From Ruegeria atlantica (lineage in GTDB: Bacteria; Pseudomonadota; Alphaproteobacteria; Rhodobacterales; Rhodobacteraceae): a DNA stretch of 64,000 nt. The stretch covers positions 1 through 64,000 of the forward strand of contig NZ_WQCG01000007.1 in the NCBI RefSeq assembly GCF_013032505.1. Reading direction: 5' to 3'. The notes under the pieces are model-generated. The model ran no database searches and had not been told where the DNA came from. It worked only from the letters and a program-made list of their open reading frames with translations. Shown in pieces: positions 38,222-47,387 of the stretch; positions within the stretch are counted from its first letter, which is position 1, and each line of letters opens with the position of its first letter. A program made the position numbers and the translations under genes.

Positions 38222-39084
38222 GCCACCTTTCCGATCAGGCGATCCATCACTTCGGGTGGGGCAGCGTCATAGTCAGCAGCGGTCTTCAGAAGGCAAACAA
38301 GGGTTGCCTGAACCTCTTCGCGGGATTGCGCCATATCGTTTACACCCAGCCCTGAAAGGGCGGCCGCCCAGTCCAGCATCTCGGCGATGCCGGGGGTCTT
38401 TTCCAAATCTTCTTTGCGGAGCGCCTGCACGACGCCAACAATCTGGCGCGCCAGCAGCCCTTCGACTTCGGGCATGCGAGCTTTCAGAATCGCCATTTCC
38501 GTTTCCCGCGATGGGTAGTCGAGGAAACTATACAGGCACCGACGCCGCAACGCATCCGACAGGTCCCGCGTCCCATTCGCCGTCAGGATCACGATGGGCC
38601 GCGAACGCGCCTTGATGGTGCCAAGTTCGGGAATGGTAATCTGAAAGTCCGACAAAATCTCGAGCAGATAGGCCTCAAACTCCTCATCTGCCCGGTCGAT
38701 CTCATCGATCAGCAGAACGGGTGGTTCTTCTTCGCTGATTGCTTCCAACAAAGGTCGCTTCAGCAGATAGTCATCGTTGAACAGCTGCGCTTCGCTGGTG
38801 CCGCCCTGTGCCTCGCTTGCGCGAATAGCCAGCAGCTGGCGCTGGTAGTTCCACTCATAAATCGCGTGGCTGGCATCGAGCCCTTCATAGCACTGCAACC
38901 GGATCAACCGCGCCGCGCGCTGTGCTGCCAACGCCTTGGCGACCTCGGTTTTACCGACCCCAGCCGGGCCTTCCAGCAGCAATGGACGCCCAAGCGTCTG
39001 CGCCAGATGCAACGCCATAGCCAATCGGTCGTCGGCAACATAGCCCACCTCGGCGAGGCCTTGCTGTATGTCATGCAAGCTCAT
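38218..39084 (-). CDS. coxD: MoxR-family AAA+ ATPase CoxD
   Basis: A 288-residue AAA+ chaperone. Walker A is EGPAGVGKTEVAKAL (about 38-52), Walker B is PVLLIDEIDRADEEFE (about 122-137), and the sensor and arginine-finger segment includes NGTRDLSDALRRRC. CoxD is required for copper and sulfur insertion into CODH. It follows coxL by 53 bases containing a stable hairpin, and overlaps coxE. Confidence 0.94.
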   Translation of the reverse strand: MSLHDIQQGLAEVGYVADDRLAMALHLAQTLGRPLLLEGPAGVGKTEVAKALAAQRAARLIRLQCYEGLDASHAIYEWNYQRQLLAIRASEAQGGTSEAQLFNDDYLLKRPLLEAISEEEPPVLLIDEIDRADEEFEAYLLEILSDFQITIPELGTIKARSRPIVILTANGTRDLSDALRRRCLYSFLDYPSRETEMAILKARMPEVEGLLARQIVGVVQALRKEDLEKTPGIAEMLDWAAALSGLGVNDMAQSREEVQATLVCLLKTAADYDAAPPEVMDRLIGKVA

Positions 39085-39100
39085 GCCATTCTCCCGGATT

Positions 39101-39129
39101 GCCGCCGCGCTGTATTTCGGCGCGGCGGC
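39101..39129 (-). promoter_or_regulatory. Intercistronic hairpin between coxL and coxD
   Basis: A perfect 10-bp GC-only stem (GCCGCCGCGC with its complement) closes a 9-base loop. It starts a few bases after the coxL stop on the transcribed strand and is not followed by a U-run there. Its likely effect is partial attenuation or 3'-end protection, lowering coxDEF relative to coxMSL. The plus strand has a TTTT after the stem. Confidence 0.6.
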
Positions 39130-39137
39130 TTTTCCTG

Positions 39138-41555
39138 TTAGCCGTGCATTCCCAAACCGTTGGCGATCTTCCAGATACGCCAGTGGTCATGCGGCATGTG
39201 GCTCTGAACAAGGCCAAATGGCCGGAATGCATCATGCACCGCGTTCGAGAACGCAGGCACGCCGCCGACATTCGGGCTCTCGCCCACGCCCTTGGCACCG
39301 ATCGGGTGATGCGGAGACGGCGTCACCGTATGATCTGTGGTGTAGTTGGGCGTCTCCCATGCCGTGGGCAGGAAGAAGTCCATCAGAGTACCGGTCTTGA
39401 CGTTACCCATTTCATCATAGGCGATTTCCTGACCCATCGCGATGGCCAGCGCCTCGGTCACGCCACCATGGACCTGCCCTTCGATGATCATCGGGTTGAT
39501 CCGGGTTCCACAGTCGTCCAGAGCATAGAACTGCCGGACGTCCCATTCTCCAGTATCCACGTCGATCTCCATAACGCAGATATAGGCGCCGAAGGGGTAG
39601 GTCATGTTTGGCGGATCATAGTAGCTGACGGCCTCAAGACCTGGCTCAAGACCCGGAATGGCTTGGTTGTAGGCGGCAAAGGCGATTTCCTTCATGGTCT
39701 TGAACCGTTCGGGCGCGCCTTTGACTGAGAACCGATCTACGTCCCACTCGACGTCGTCGTCATGCACCTCCAGCAAGTAGGCTGCGATCATCTGCGCCTT
39801 GGCGCGGATTTTGCGGGCGGCCATCGCCGTTGCCGCACCGGCCACAGGTGTCGACCGAGAGCCATAGGTCCCAAGCCCATAAGGCGCGGTGTCGGTGTCA
39901 CCTTCCTCCAGCGTGATATCGTCGGCAGGCAAACCGATCTCACTGGCGATGATCTGGGCAAAGGTCGTGGCATGGCCCTGACCCTGGCTGATCGTTCCCA
40001 GCCGCGCGATGGCCGAACCCGTTGGGTGGATGCGGATTTCGCACGAGTCGAACATGCCCAGCCCGAGGATGTCGCAGTTCTTCACCGGTCCGGCCCCGAC
40101 GATTTCGGTGAAATGCGTCAGGCCGATGCCCAGCAGTTTGCGGGTTTTGCCAGCCTTGAAATCCTCGATCCGTTGCGCCTGTTCCGCCCGCAGACCTTCA
40201 TAGTCCACGGCCTTCAGCGCCTTGTCCCAAGCAGTGTGATAATCGCCCGAGTCATATTCCCAACCCAGTGCGGACTGATACGGGAACTGATCCTTGCGGA
40301 TAAAGTTGATCCGGCGCAGCTCGGCCGCGTCCATGTTCAGCTTGATGGCCAGAACCTCGATCATCCGCTCGATGAAATACGCAGCCTCGGTCACCCGGAA
40401 GGAACAGCGATAGGCCACACCGCCCGGTGCCTTGTTGGTGTAAACCCCATCCACAGCCAGATAAGCAGTTGGGATGTCATATGACCCAGTGCAGATGTTC
40501 ATGAAACCAGCCGGGAATTTGGTCGGGTCGGCACAGGCGTCAAATCCACCATGATCCGCCGTGGTATGACACCAGAGGCCAGTGATTTTGCCATCCTTGG
40601 TCGCAGCGATCTTGCCCTGCATCCAGTAATCGCGGGCAAAGGCGGTGGACATCAGGTTTTCCATCCGGTTCTCAACCCATTTCACTGGTTGGCCGGTGAC
40701 AATCGAGGCGACGACCGAGCAGACATAGCCAGCATAGGCACCAACCTTGTTACCAAAGCCACCACCGATATCAGGGCTGATCACCCGGATATTGTGCTCG
40801 GCAAGGCCAGAGATCAGCGACACAACCGTCCGGATCGCGTGGGGGGCCTGGAAGGTGCCATAGAGCGTCAGCTTGCCGGTCACCTTATCCATCGAGGCAA
40901 CACAGCCGCAGGTTTCCAGCGGGCATGGGTGAGTCCGATGGTAATAAACCATCTCTTCGGCCACGACATCGGCCTCTCCCAGAACGGCCTCGGTCGCGTC
41001 CTTGTCGCCCTGTTCCCACGTGAAGATGTGGTTGTGATGCTTGCGCGGGCCATGGGCACCCTCGGTCTGACCCGCGAGGTCTTCGCGCAGGACAACATCG
41101 GATTTCAGAGCCTCGAAAGGATCGGTTAGAACAGGCAGTTCTTCGTACTCGACCTCGACCAGCTCTGCCGCATCCGCTGCGATGTATCGGTTTTCGGCGA
41201 CGACATAGGCGACTTCCTGGCCCTGGAACAGAACTTTGCCGTCGGCCAGAACCATCTGCTTGTCACCTGCCAGCGTCGGCATCCAATGCAAACCCAGCGG
41301 AGCTAGATCTTCGGCGGTCAACACGGCAACCACACCCGGCACGGCCAGTGCGGCGTCCTTGTTCACACTGACAACGCGAGCGTGAGCGTAAGGCGAACGG
41401 ACGAACGCGCCAAACAGCATCCCGTCCAGTTTGATGTCATCGACGTAGTTGCCCTTACCTTGGGTGAAGCGCACATCCTCGACGCGTTTGCGCGAGCTTC
41501 CCATCCCTTTGAGATTGGCGGCGCGTTCTTCGGGGGTCATGGTTTGATCGTTCAT
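39138..41555 (-). CDS. coxL: Aerobic CO dehydrogenase large subunit, form I
   Basis: An 805-residue molybdopterin (cytosine dinucleotide)-binding catalytic subunit oxidising CO to CO2. The decisive motif is AYRCSFR at residues 381-387 (active-site C384), the form I signature; form II homologues have [19 protein letters not shown] (molybdopterin site) and [10 protein letters not shown] near the C-terminus (catalytic Glu) are present. Its start overlaps the coxS stop by 4 bases. The Cys bridges copper in the Oligotropha enzyme, so genuine CO oxidation is strongly indicated. Confidence 0.97.
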   Translation of the reverse strand: MNDQTMTPEERAANLKGMGSSRKRVEDVRFTQGKGNYVDDIKLDGMLFGAFVRSPYAHARVVSVNKDAALAVPGVVAVLTAEDLAPLGLHWMPTLAGDKQMVLADGKVLFQGQEVAYVVAENRYIAADAAELVEVEYEELPVLTDPFEALKSDVVLREDLAGQTEGAHGPRKHHNHIFTWEQGDKDATEAVLGEADVVAEEMVYYHRTHPCPLETCGCVASMDKVTGKLTLYGTFQAPHAIRTVVSLISGLAEHNIRVISPDIGGGFGNKVGAYAGYVCSVVASIVTGQPVKWVENRMENLMSTAFARDYWMQGKIAATKDGKITGLWCHTTADHGGFDACADPTKFPAGFMNICTGSYDIPTAYLAVDGVYTNKAPGGVAYRCSFRVTEAAYFIERMIEVLAIKLNMDAAELRRINFIRKDQFPYQSALGWEYDSGDYHTAWDKALKAVDYEGLRAEQAQRIEDFKAGKTRKLLGIGLTHFTEIVGAGPVKNCDILGLGMFDSCEIRIHPTGSAIARLGTISQGQGHATTFAQIIASEIGLPADDITLEEGDTDTAPYGLGTYGSRSTPVAGAATAMAARKIRAKAQMIAAYLLEVHDDDVEWDVDRFSVKGAPERFKTMKEIAFAAYNQAIPGLEPGLEAVSYYDPPNMTYPFGAYICVMEIDVDTGEWDVRQFYALDDCGTRINPMIIEGQVHGGVTEALAIAMGQEIAYDEMGNVKTGTLMDFFLPTAWETPNYTTDHTVTPSPHHPIGAKGVGESPNVGGVPAFSNAVHDAFRPFGLVQSHMPHDHWRIWKIANGLGMHG

Positions 41556-42046
41556 TCCGCGGCCTCCTTCTGAGCGTTCAACACGTCAGCCGAGGCCGAG
41601 ATCGCCTTGACGATGTTCTGATACCCGGTGCAGCGGCACAGGTTTCCCGCCATACCAAAACGGATTTCTTCCTCGGTCGGGTTCGGGTTTTCCTGTAGCA
41701 GTCGATGCGCGCGGGTGATCATCCCCGGTGTGCAAAAACCGCACTGCAACCCGTGATGTTCGCGGAACATCTCTTGCAGAACGCCAAGGCTTCCATCGTC
41801 ATTGGTCAGCCCTTCAACAGTGGTCACATCGGCGCCGTTCACCTGCGCCACGAAGGTGGTGCAGGATTTAACGGACTTGCCATCGATATCCACGGTGCAG
41901 GCGCCGCAATGGCTGGTCTCACAACCAATATGGGGGCCGGTGATTTTCAGATCTTCCCGCAGGAAGTGGATCAACAGCGTGCGCGGCTCGGCCAGTCCTT
42001 CGACCTGTTTGCCGTTCACCGTTAGTTTTACATGCATTTTTGACAT
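41552..42046 (-). CDS. coxS: CO dehydrogenase small (2Fe-2S) subunit
   Basis: A 164-residue electron-transfer subunit. The plant-ferredoxin-like N-terminal cluster motif [16 protein letters not shown] with the later Cys of SVKSC, and the C-terminal cluster motifs CGFCTPGM and CRCTGYQN, are all intact. The ATG at 42046 ([14 protein letters not shown]) follows GGGGAGGAA; a start six codons earlier is possible but would overlap coxM. Confidence 0.96.
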   Translation of the reverse strand: MSKMHVKLTVNGKQVEGLAEPRTLLIHFLREDLKITGPHIGCETSHCGACTVDIDGKSVKSCTTFVAQVNGADVTTVEGLTNDDGSLGVLQEMFREHHGLQCGFCTPGMITRAHRLLQENPNPTEEEIRFGMAGNLCRCTGYQNIVKAISASADVLNAQKEAAE

Positions 42047-42060
42047 CGTTGTTCCTCCCC

Positions 42061-42894
42061 TCAACTCGCGCGGCTTTGCGCACGGTCGATGGCACGGCGC
42101 AGCATCACGGCGGCCACGTGTTTTTTGAATTCGACTGGGCCGCGATTGTCGGCCACCGGGTCGATTGCTTCGAGCATCGCGGCGACGCAGCCGCTGACGT
42201 CTCCGTCAGCCAGCGCATTGCTTGCGCTTTCGGACCAGACGGGCGTATCCGCAAGATTGGTCATCGCGACCGAGGCCTGACCGTTGCCAACCATCACCGC
42301 AGCTGCGGCCGTCGCGTAGTCGCCGATCTTGCGTTTCTGCTTCTCGTACGCCTGACCCACCCCGGAGCTTGGCACGGGGATCGAAATCCGGGTCAGGATT
42401 TCCTCGTCCTCGCGTGCAGTAAAGTACGCGGCCTCATAGAAATCCCGTGCTGCCACACTGCGGGTGCCGTCAGGGCCCGATAGTTCAAACGTGGCGTTCA
42501 GGCACTGCATCAGGCCCGGCATGTCGTTGCCCGGGTCGCCATTGGCGACGTTCCCGCCAACAGTACCAACATAGCGGACTTGCGGGTCCGCGATCTGCAA
42601 AGCCGCCTCGCGGATCAATGGAACGGCCGAAGCCAGACCATCATGGGTGATCAACTCATGCTGAGTTACCATCGCGCCGAGCGTGACGGTATCAGATCCG
42701 ACCTCGATGCCCTTCAGTTCATCAATGGCTTGCAGATCAACCAGATGGCCCATCTCGGCCATGCGCAACTTCATCATCGGAATCAGGCTGTGCCCGCCTG
42801 CGATCACGCGCGCTTCGTCTCCATGTTCCTGCAAAATGCCAATGGCCGAGGCAATATCGCCTGGCCGGTGATACTCAAAACCGGCTGGTATCAT
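42061..42894 (-). CDS. coxM: CO dehydrogenase medium (FAD) subunit
   Basis: A 277-residue flavoprotein carrying electrons to quinone. FAD-binding motifs are [14 protein letters not shown] (about 32-45) and the [16 protein letters not shown] segment (about 110-125). The C-terminal CO_deh_flav_C domain is present. First gene of coxMSLDEFG. The 139-base gap to coxC holds LytTR-like 9-mers, so it is the probable regulated promoter. Confidence 0.96.
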   Translation of the reverse strand: MIPAGFEYHRPGDIASAIGILQEHGDEARVIAGGHSLIPMMKLRMAEMGHLVDLQAIDELKGIEVGSDTVTLGAMVTQHELITHDGLASAVPLIREAALQIADPQVRYVGTVGGNVANGDPGNDMPGLMQCLNATFELSGPDGTRSVAARDFYEAAYFTAREDEEILTRISIPVPSSGVGQAYEKQKRKIGDYATAAAAVMVGNGQASVAMTNLADTPVWSESASNALADGDVSGCVAAMLEAIDPVADNRGPVEFKKHVAAVMLRRAIDRAQSRAS

Positions 42895-42946
42895 GTTTTT
42901 CCTCCCTGGGTCCGGACGTTGTGCCTTGGGGGACCTTCGGTAAGAA

Positions 42947-43031
42947 AAGAACGGTAAACTTGGCCATTCCAGCCAGCGGAAACGGGGCGCGCGGCTTGTT
43001 TCACGAAATGCGAATGAACTGCACGAACTGC
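42947..43031 (-). promoter_or_regulatory. Candidate LytTR-binding sites upstream of coxM
   Basis: On the minus strand, two contiguous 9-mers, GCAGTTCGT and GCAGTTCAT (43031 down to 43014), each match the LytTR consensus [TA][AC][CA]GTTN[AG][TG] at 8 of 9 positions. A third, ACCGTTCTT (42955-42947), also matches 8 of 9. They lie between coxC, which encodes a LytTR protein, and coxM. The tandem spacing of 9 is tighter than the usual 21-22, so this remains a candidate. Confidence 0.5.
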
Positions 43032-43033
43032 GA

Positions 43034-44128
43034 CTACAGGCCCAGCGCCTCGCGTATATCTGTCAGACGCGATCTGCTTACCGGCACCTTGGTCAACGCG
43101 TCGACCCCGTCGAAATAACAGGTTCCGTTGTCCTTGTGCCTCTCAAACCGCGAGACATGTTTTGGGTTCAACAGATAACTGCGATGGGCCCGCAAAAATC
43201 CGTCAGGTGCCAGCCGCGATTCAGCTTCGGTAATGGACCACGGGCAGAACAGTTTCTCGGCATTCATGTAAAGAACGGTATAGTGCCCTTCGGCTCGGAT
43301 GGCCGCGATACTTGACGGTTCAGCGAAAAAGGTCTGGCCTTCGCGCTCAAACGGTACGCCAGCGCGCAGCGCGGTGGGTTCGGGATCGGCCGCCGGCCCC
43401 TCGGGTGCAGCGATGGTCGAGGTGGGTTCGATGAAGGTGATGCCGGTCAACAGGAATGCACCGCAGATCAGGAAAACGGCCACCGTCACGCCCATCGCCA
43501 AAACCTGATTGTTCAGTGCAGGTCCGGCGCGACCCGCGGTATCGCTTGCGACAAAATCGGTCAGGCCAGTGGCGACGAAATGCATCGTGAAGACCGCCAA
43601 TCCGAAACACACCGTCCCAAGCAGAATGTTGCGCTGTGTTCGGTTGTCGTAGGCCACCCAAATCGCCAGCACCGACAGAACGACCGAAGCCAAGGTTGAA
43701 ATCACCACATCCCAGGCGTTGTAGACTGGGCGGCACAGCTCCATCCCGGCCATGCCGACATAGTGCATGACGACAATTCCAAGCCCCACGATCACGCCCG
43801 CACCGACGATTGTTCCCATCGTCCGGGGGCGAAAGTGCAGGATCAACAGCGCCAGACCAACCATCAGGATCGCAACCAGTGCGGAAATCAGGGTGATAAG
43901 GGCGTCATAATAAAACAGGATCGGCAACTGCAGCCCCAGCATGGCCACAAAATGCATCGACCATATGCCACCGCCCAGAATGATCGCGGCCAATGCCACG
44001 ACCAGCTTGCGTTTTTGGTCGTCCAGTTTTGAGGCCCCATGCGTCAGATAAAGCCCGGTGAACCCGGCCATCATCGCCACGGCCAAAGACGCCGCCACAA
44101 GCCACGTGTTATGAGAGTAGTCCAACAT
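43034..44128 (-). CDS. coxC: CoxC-type MHYT-LytTR membrane regulator
   Basis: A 364-residue protein. The N-terminal half (about 1-240) has seven hydrophobic helices with MHYT motifs: IWSMHFVAMLG, VVMHYVGMAGMEL and FTMHFVATGLTD, thought to bind a metal and sense CO, O2 or NO. The C-terminal LytTR DNA-binding domain (about 265-362) reads IAAIRAEGHYTVLYMN, then FLRAHRSYLLNPKHVSRF. The same fusion occurs as CoxC and CoxH in Oligotropha. It lies directly upstream of coxM on the same strand and is the presumed membrane-bound regulator of the operon. Confidence 0.92.
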   Translation of the reverse strand: MLDYSHNTWLVAASLAVAMMAGFTGLYLTHGASKLDDQKRKLVVALAAIILGGGIWSMHFVAMLGLQLPILFYYDALITLISALVAILMVGLALLILHFRPRTMGTIVGAGVIVGLGIVVMHYVGMAGMELCRPVYNAWDVVISTLASVVLSVLAIWVAYDNRTQRNILLGTVCFGLAVFTMHFVATGLTDFVASDTAGRAGPALNNQVLAMGVTVAVFLICGAFLLTGITFIEPTSTIAAPEGPAADPEPTALRAGVPFEREGQTFFAEPSSIAAIRAEGHYTVLYMNAEKLFCPWSITEAESRLAPDGFLRAHRSYLLNPKHVSRFERHKDNGTCYFDGVDALTKVPVSRSRLTDIREALGL

Positions 44129-44271
44129 TTGGATTTACACGCCCTCCCCGACGCGTGGGTGACGTTAGCAAACGGATTTAATTGGGACAATTACATGTTG
44201 GTAATGAATTCCGGGCTCGACGGTGTCTGTTTCGGGTTTTGCCTATCCGCCGGACGGTTCTGTTGGTCCCG

Positions 44272-45276
44272 TTACTGGATAACGGCATTTTCCCATGCCG
44301 AAAGGAATTTCGTGCGTTTCAATCCATCCAGAAAGGTCAGCAAAGCAGGATCAAGGCCAATTGTCTCGCGCCCGTCCGCACCATCGCCTGGTTGCAAAAG
44401 TGGAAGCAGGCTGGCGTCTTCGGCTACGGCTGGCCGTTCCGTCACCAGAAAACGCAAAAGCATCTCGGCAGCTTTGGGTTCGGGCGTTGCTTTCGACACC
44501 ATCGCAGTGCGCATCATGACTGTTTGAAAATCGGATGGTAATATAACCTCAAGCGCGTCCTTGCCCTCGGTTCGGACAGCGGCATAACTGCCCAGAACAT
44601 TGTAAGCGACCAGGATCGATCCATCCGCAAGATCATTGATCATTTCGCCCGAACAGCAATAAAGCCGCACATCCAGGCCGCCCATCACCTCCATCAATCG
44701 CCAATAGGTCTCGGACGCACGCGCATCTTGCGTGGCAAACAGATATCCTAGACCAGACTGGCGTACGTCATATGTTCCGACCTTACCGCGAAACGCCTCG
44801 GGTCGTTTGCGCAATGCCTCGATCAGTCCCTGCCGGGTTTGGGGGATGGGCTGCCCCTCAAATGCGGTACGGTTGATCACAATTGTCGCCGGTTCGGAGG
44901 TGAACGCAAAAAGGCTGTGGTGCCATTGGGCCCAATGGGGCACCGGGACATCGTCGACCGGCAGCGCAAAACCGTCATTGGCCAGTTTCAGTTGCAGGTC
45001 CATTGCACTGGATATGACTACATCGAACGCCTCGGGCGTTGCGCGTACGCGCCGGTTGATGTCGGCAGTACCCGAGACAAGATATTCGACACTAATTGAA
45101 GGGTTTTCTGCGACAAACCCTTCGATCACCGGGGCGAACAAAACCGTATCGGTGCTGGAGATGACGCGAAGACGCGGGCCGTCCGCGTTTTCATTGAAAA
45201 CCAATCGATCTTCCCAGTCATCGGCCCATCCAACAAGGGGAAAAACCAACAAAACTAGAGCGATAAGATTACGCAT
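44272..45276 (-). CDS. Orphan periplasmic solute-binding protein of the tctDE operon
   Basis: A 334-residue secreted protein with a signal peptide (MRNLIALVLLVFPLVGWADD). It belongs to the type 2 periplasmic-binding fold of iron/spermidine-type ABC transporters (TDTVLFAPVIEGF; INRTAFEGQPIPQTRQGLIEAL). No ABC permease or ATPase gene is nearby. It is encoded after the TctE kinase and overlaps it by 22 bases. It probably presents a ligand to the TctE sensor domain rather than feeding a transporter. CC in LYCCSGEMIND could form a disulfide or be inert. Confidence 0.82.
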   Translation of the reverse strand: MRNLIALVLLVFPLVGWADDWEDRLVFNENADGPRLRVISSTDTVLFAPVIEGFVAENPSISVEYLVSGTADINRRVRATPEAFDVVISSAMDLQLKLANDGFALPVDDVPVPHWAQWHHSLFAFTSEPATIVINRTAFEGQPIPQTRQGLIEALRKRPEAFRGKVGTYDVRQSGLGYLFATQDARASETYWRLMEVMGGLDVRLYCCSGEMINDLADGSILVAYNVLGSYAAVRTEGKDALEVILPSDFQTVMMRTAMVSKATPEPKAAEMLLRFLVTERPAVAEDASLLPLLQPGDGADGRETIGLDPALLTFLDGLKRTKFLSAWENAVIQ

Positions 45277-46622
45277 GCGCCCCCCTTTGCCCGGTTTTTG
45301 AGGATCAGCGAACCGCCATGCGCCGTCGCCACATCCTGCGCAATCGTCAAACCCAATCCGGACCCGATAGTTCCCGCCGCGTTCTGGCCCCGTTCGAACC
45401 GGCGCGTTAGTGTGTCGATTTCGTCAGGCGGAAAACCGGGGCCTGCATCGCGCACCTGAATTTGGGGTTCGGGATGTGCGATGATCGTGATCTCTACGGT
45501 GCTGTCTGATGGCGCGTATTTTAGGGCGTTATCAACCATGTTTCGTACGGCATTCTGAATCAGGATCGGATCGCCCGAATATGGAACCGACGGCTCACCC
45601 GACAATGAAAGCGTCAGCTCTTTCATTTCGGCAATCGGGATCAGTCGTTGAACCAGATCGCGGATCAGGATGACCAGATCAATCTCTTCACGTTCCAAGT
45701 GATCCGCCCGAAACGTGATCATGGCGTGATCCAGCAACTGTCCCGCCGCGCGCGAGCTTTCGTCGATGGCTCGCACCATGGCTTTCAAAGCCTCACGGTT
45801 GTCTTCTCGTTCAACACGATGAAGGGTCGCCTCGGCATAAGATCTGACGGTTGCCAGTGGAGTTCGCACGCGATGCGCAGCTTCGGCAATAAAGTCCTCG
45901 GATTGGCTAAGCGATTGGTCCAGACGACCCATGAGCGAGTTCAACGACATCACCAGAGGCGCCATCTCTTTCGGCACGGGTTTCTTGAACGGGCTAAGGT
46001 CTTGGGGCCCCCGGCGTGTGACCGAGGTGGTCAGTTTGTTCAATTGACCGATCGTTGATGATGTGACCCAGAACGAAAGAGCGGCGGTCAGCAGAAAAAA
46101 CCCGAGCCCCAAATACGCCGCATTGCGCGAAATCTGATCCAGCGTGTCGGATAACGCGTCCTGCGTCTGCCCCAGCGCGACCTCGATCTCGGTCTGGCGC
46201 CCCAACCCCACCAAGGTTCGGCTGGCGCTGACCTGGCGGACCCGTTCACCGCGCACCTCACCGGTTTGGAAGGCCCATCTTCCCGTGGCAGGGCCTTCTG
46301 CAAGGTTCAGATCTTCATAACCGGATAGGAACTCTCCATCTTGGTAGATCGCGTAAAACACCCGGTCGTCCGATGGCGTACTGAGCATGGAAAACGCTGC
46401 ATAGGGAATGTCTACCTCAAGTTGGCCGTCGCGCAGCGCGGCGGCATCGAGAATCGAAGACACGGACGCCCCCAGAATATCATCCTGTCCCTGCTGCGCG
46501 ACTTTTGCGGCATAGCTGCGCACTGTCAGGAATAAAAGGATCGCCAGAACCGCTGCTCCCCCGATCAACGTCAACACCAGCCTATTCCTCAAGGATCCTG
46601 AAACGGTTGGGCTAGTCGTCAT
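45255..46622 (-). CDS. tctE: TctE-type sensor histidine kinase
   Basis: A 455-residue membrane kinase. An N-terminal helix (about 15-33), a periplasmic 2CSK_N-type sensor domain (about 34-165) and a second helix (about 170-190) precede the HAMP-like linker. The phosphoacceptor is in AEAAHRVRTPLA, and the ATP-binding boxes are NAVRNMVDNALKYAP, DAGPGFP and GSGLGLTI. It phosphorylates TctD and senses tricarboxylates in the known systems. It overlaps both tctD (11 bases) and the orphan binding protein gene. Confidence 0.93.
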   Translation of the reverse strand: MTTSPTVSGSLRNRLVLTLIGGAAVLAILLFLTVRSYAAKVAQQGQDDILGASVSSILDAAALRDGQLEVDIPYAAFSMLSTPSDDRVFYAIYQDGEFLSGYEDLNLAEGPATGRWAFQTGEVRGERVRQVSASRTLVGLGRQTEIEVALGQTQDALSDTLDQISRNAAYLGLGFFLLTAALSFWVTSSTIGQLNKLTTSVTRRGPQDLSPFKKPVPKEMAPLVMSLNSLMGRLDQSLSQSEDFIAEAAHRVRTPLATVRSYAEATLHRVEREDNREALKAMVRAIDESSRAAGQLLDHAMITFRADHLEREEIDLVILIRDLVQRLIPIAEMKELTLSLSGEPSVPYSGDPILIQNAVRNMVDNALKYAPSDSTVEITIIAHPEPQIQVRDAGPGFPPDEIDTLTRRFERGQNAAGTIGSGLGLTIAQDVATAHGGSLILKNRAKGGACVILSL

Positions 46623-47280
46623 GATCCAGCCTGTATCCCAGCCCGCGCAATGTGGTTATTTTCATACGGGATTTTTCAAGATGCTTTCGCAGGCGTCCGA
46701 CATAGACCTCAATCGCGTTATCCGACACATTGTCATCATAAGAAAAAAGCCTGTCTGCGAGTTTTTGTTTGGAAAACACCTGACCCGGCGCGTTGATGAA
46801 CAGCTCGATCATCCTCAGCTCGCGATTACGAAGAGAGAGCGTCGCCCCATCGACGATCAAATGCCCGGCAACCGGATCAAAGACAATGCCGCCGATTTCA
46901 ATCGTCGACTTCGCACTTCCGGATTTCCGGCGCAGAACGGCTCGGCAGCGGGCTTCCAGCTCGGCATGATCAAAGGGCTTGGTAACATAGTCATCAGCCC
47001 CAAGGTCAAGCGAACCGATTCGATCCGAAACCTGGCTGCGCGCGGTCAGAACAATCACCGGAGTGTCCAAACGGCTTGCGCGATGCTGTCTTAGGAACTC
47101 GCGCCCGTCCCCATCGGGCAGCATGATGTCCAAAAGGATTAGGTCATATTCCTCGGTCGAAACAAAAGCGCGCGCATCCTCTAAATTCGCTGCATGATCA
47201 ACGACATGGCCATCCAGCTGCATACGGGAACTGATCGCATTCGCGAGGTCGAGGTTGTCTTCGACAAGCAGAAATTTCAT
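46612..47280 (-). CDS. tctD: TctD-type response regulator (OmpR family)
   Basis: A 222-residue regulator. The receiver domain (about 1-115) has D8-D9 equivalents in LLVEDNLDLA, the phosphoacceptor Asp in LILLDIMLPDGDG (near residue 51) and the conserved Lys in YVTKPFD. The C-terminal winged helix (about 125-220) reads LSLRNRELRMIELF and ends RGLGYRLDH. Divergent from tctC with 107 bases between, containing an 11-bp tandem direct repeat suited to this DNA-binding family. Confidence 0.94.
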   Translation of the reverse strand: MKFLLVEDNLDLANAISSRMQLDGHVVDHAANLEDARAFVSTEEYDLILLDIMLPDGDGREFLRQHRASRLDTPVIVLTARSQVSDRIGSLDLGADDYVTKPFDHAELEARCRAVLRRKSGSAKSTIEIGGIVFDPVAGHLIVDGATLSLRNRELRMIELFINAPGQVFSKQKLADRLFSYDDNVSDNAIEVYVGRLRKHLEKSRMKITTLRGLGYRLDHDD

Positions 47281-47305
47281 GGGCGGAAACAGTTTCTTTT
47301 CGCAT

Positions 47306-47327
47306 GACAGGTTGATGTCAGGTTGGC
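47306..47327. promoter_or_regulatory. TctD-box candidate, 11-bp direct repeat
   Basis: Two 11-base units, TGACAGGTTGA and TGTCAGGTTGG, sit head to tail with 9 of 11 positions identical. One helical turn is the normal period for OmpR-family dimers. They lie between tctD and tctC, about 60-80 bases before the tctC start. Confidence 0.65.
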
Positions 47328-47387
47328 GTGTTTAGGTGTGGAATAATCTGTGCCGCTGAGCGGCCGGTTGTCAAATGGGAGGACACA

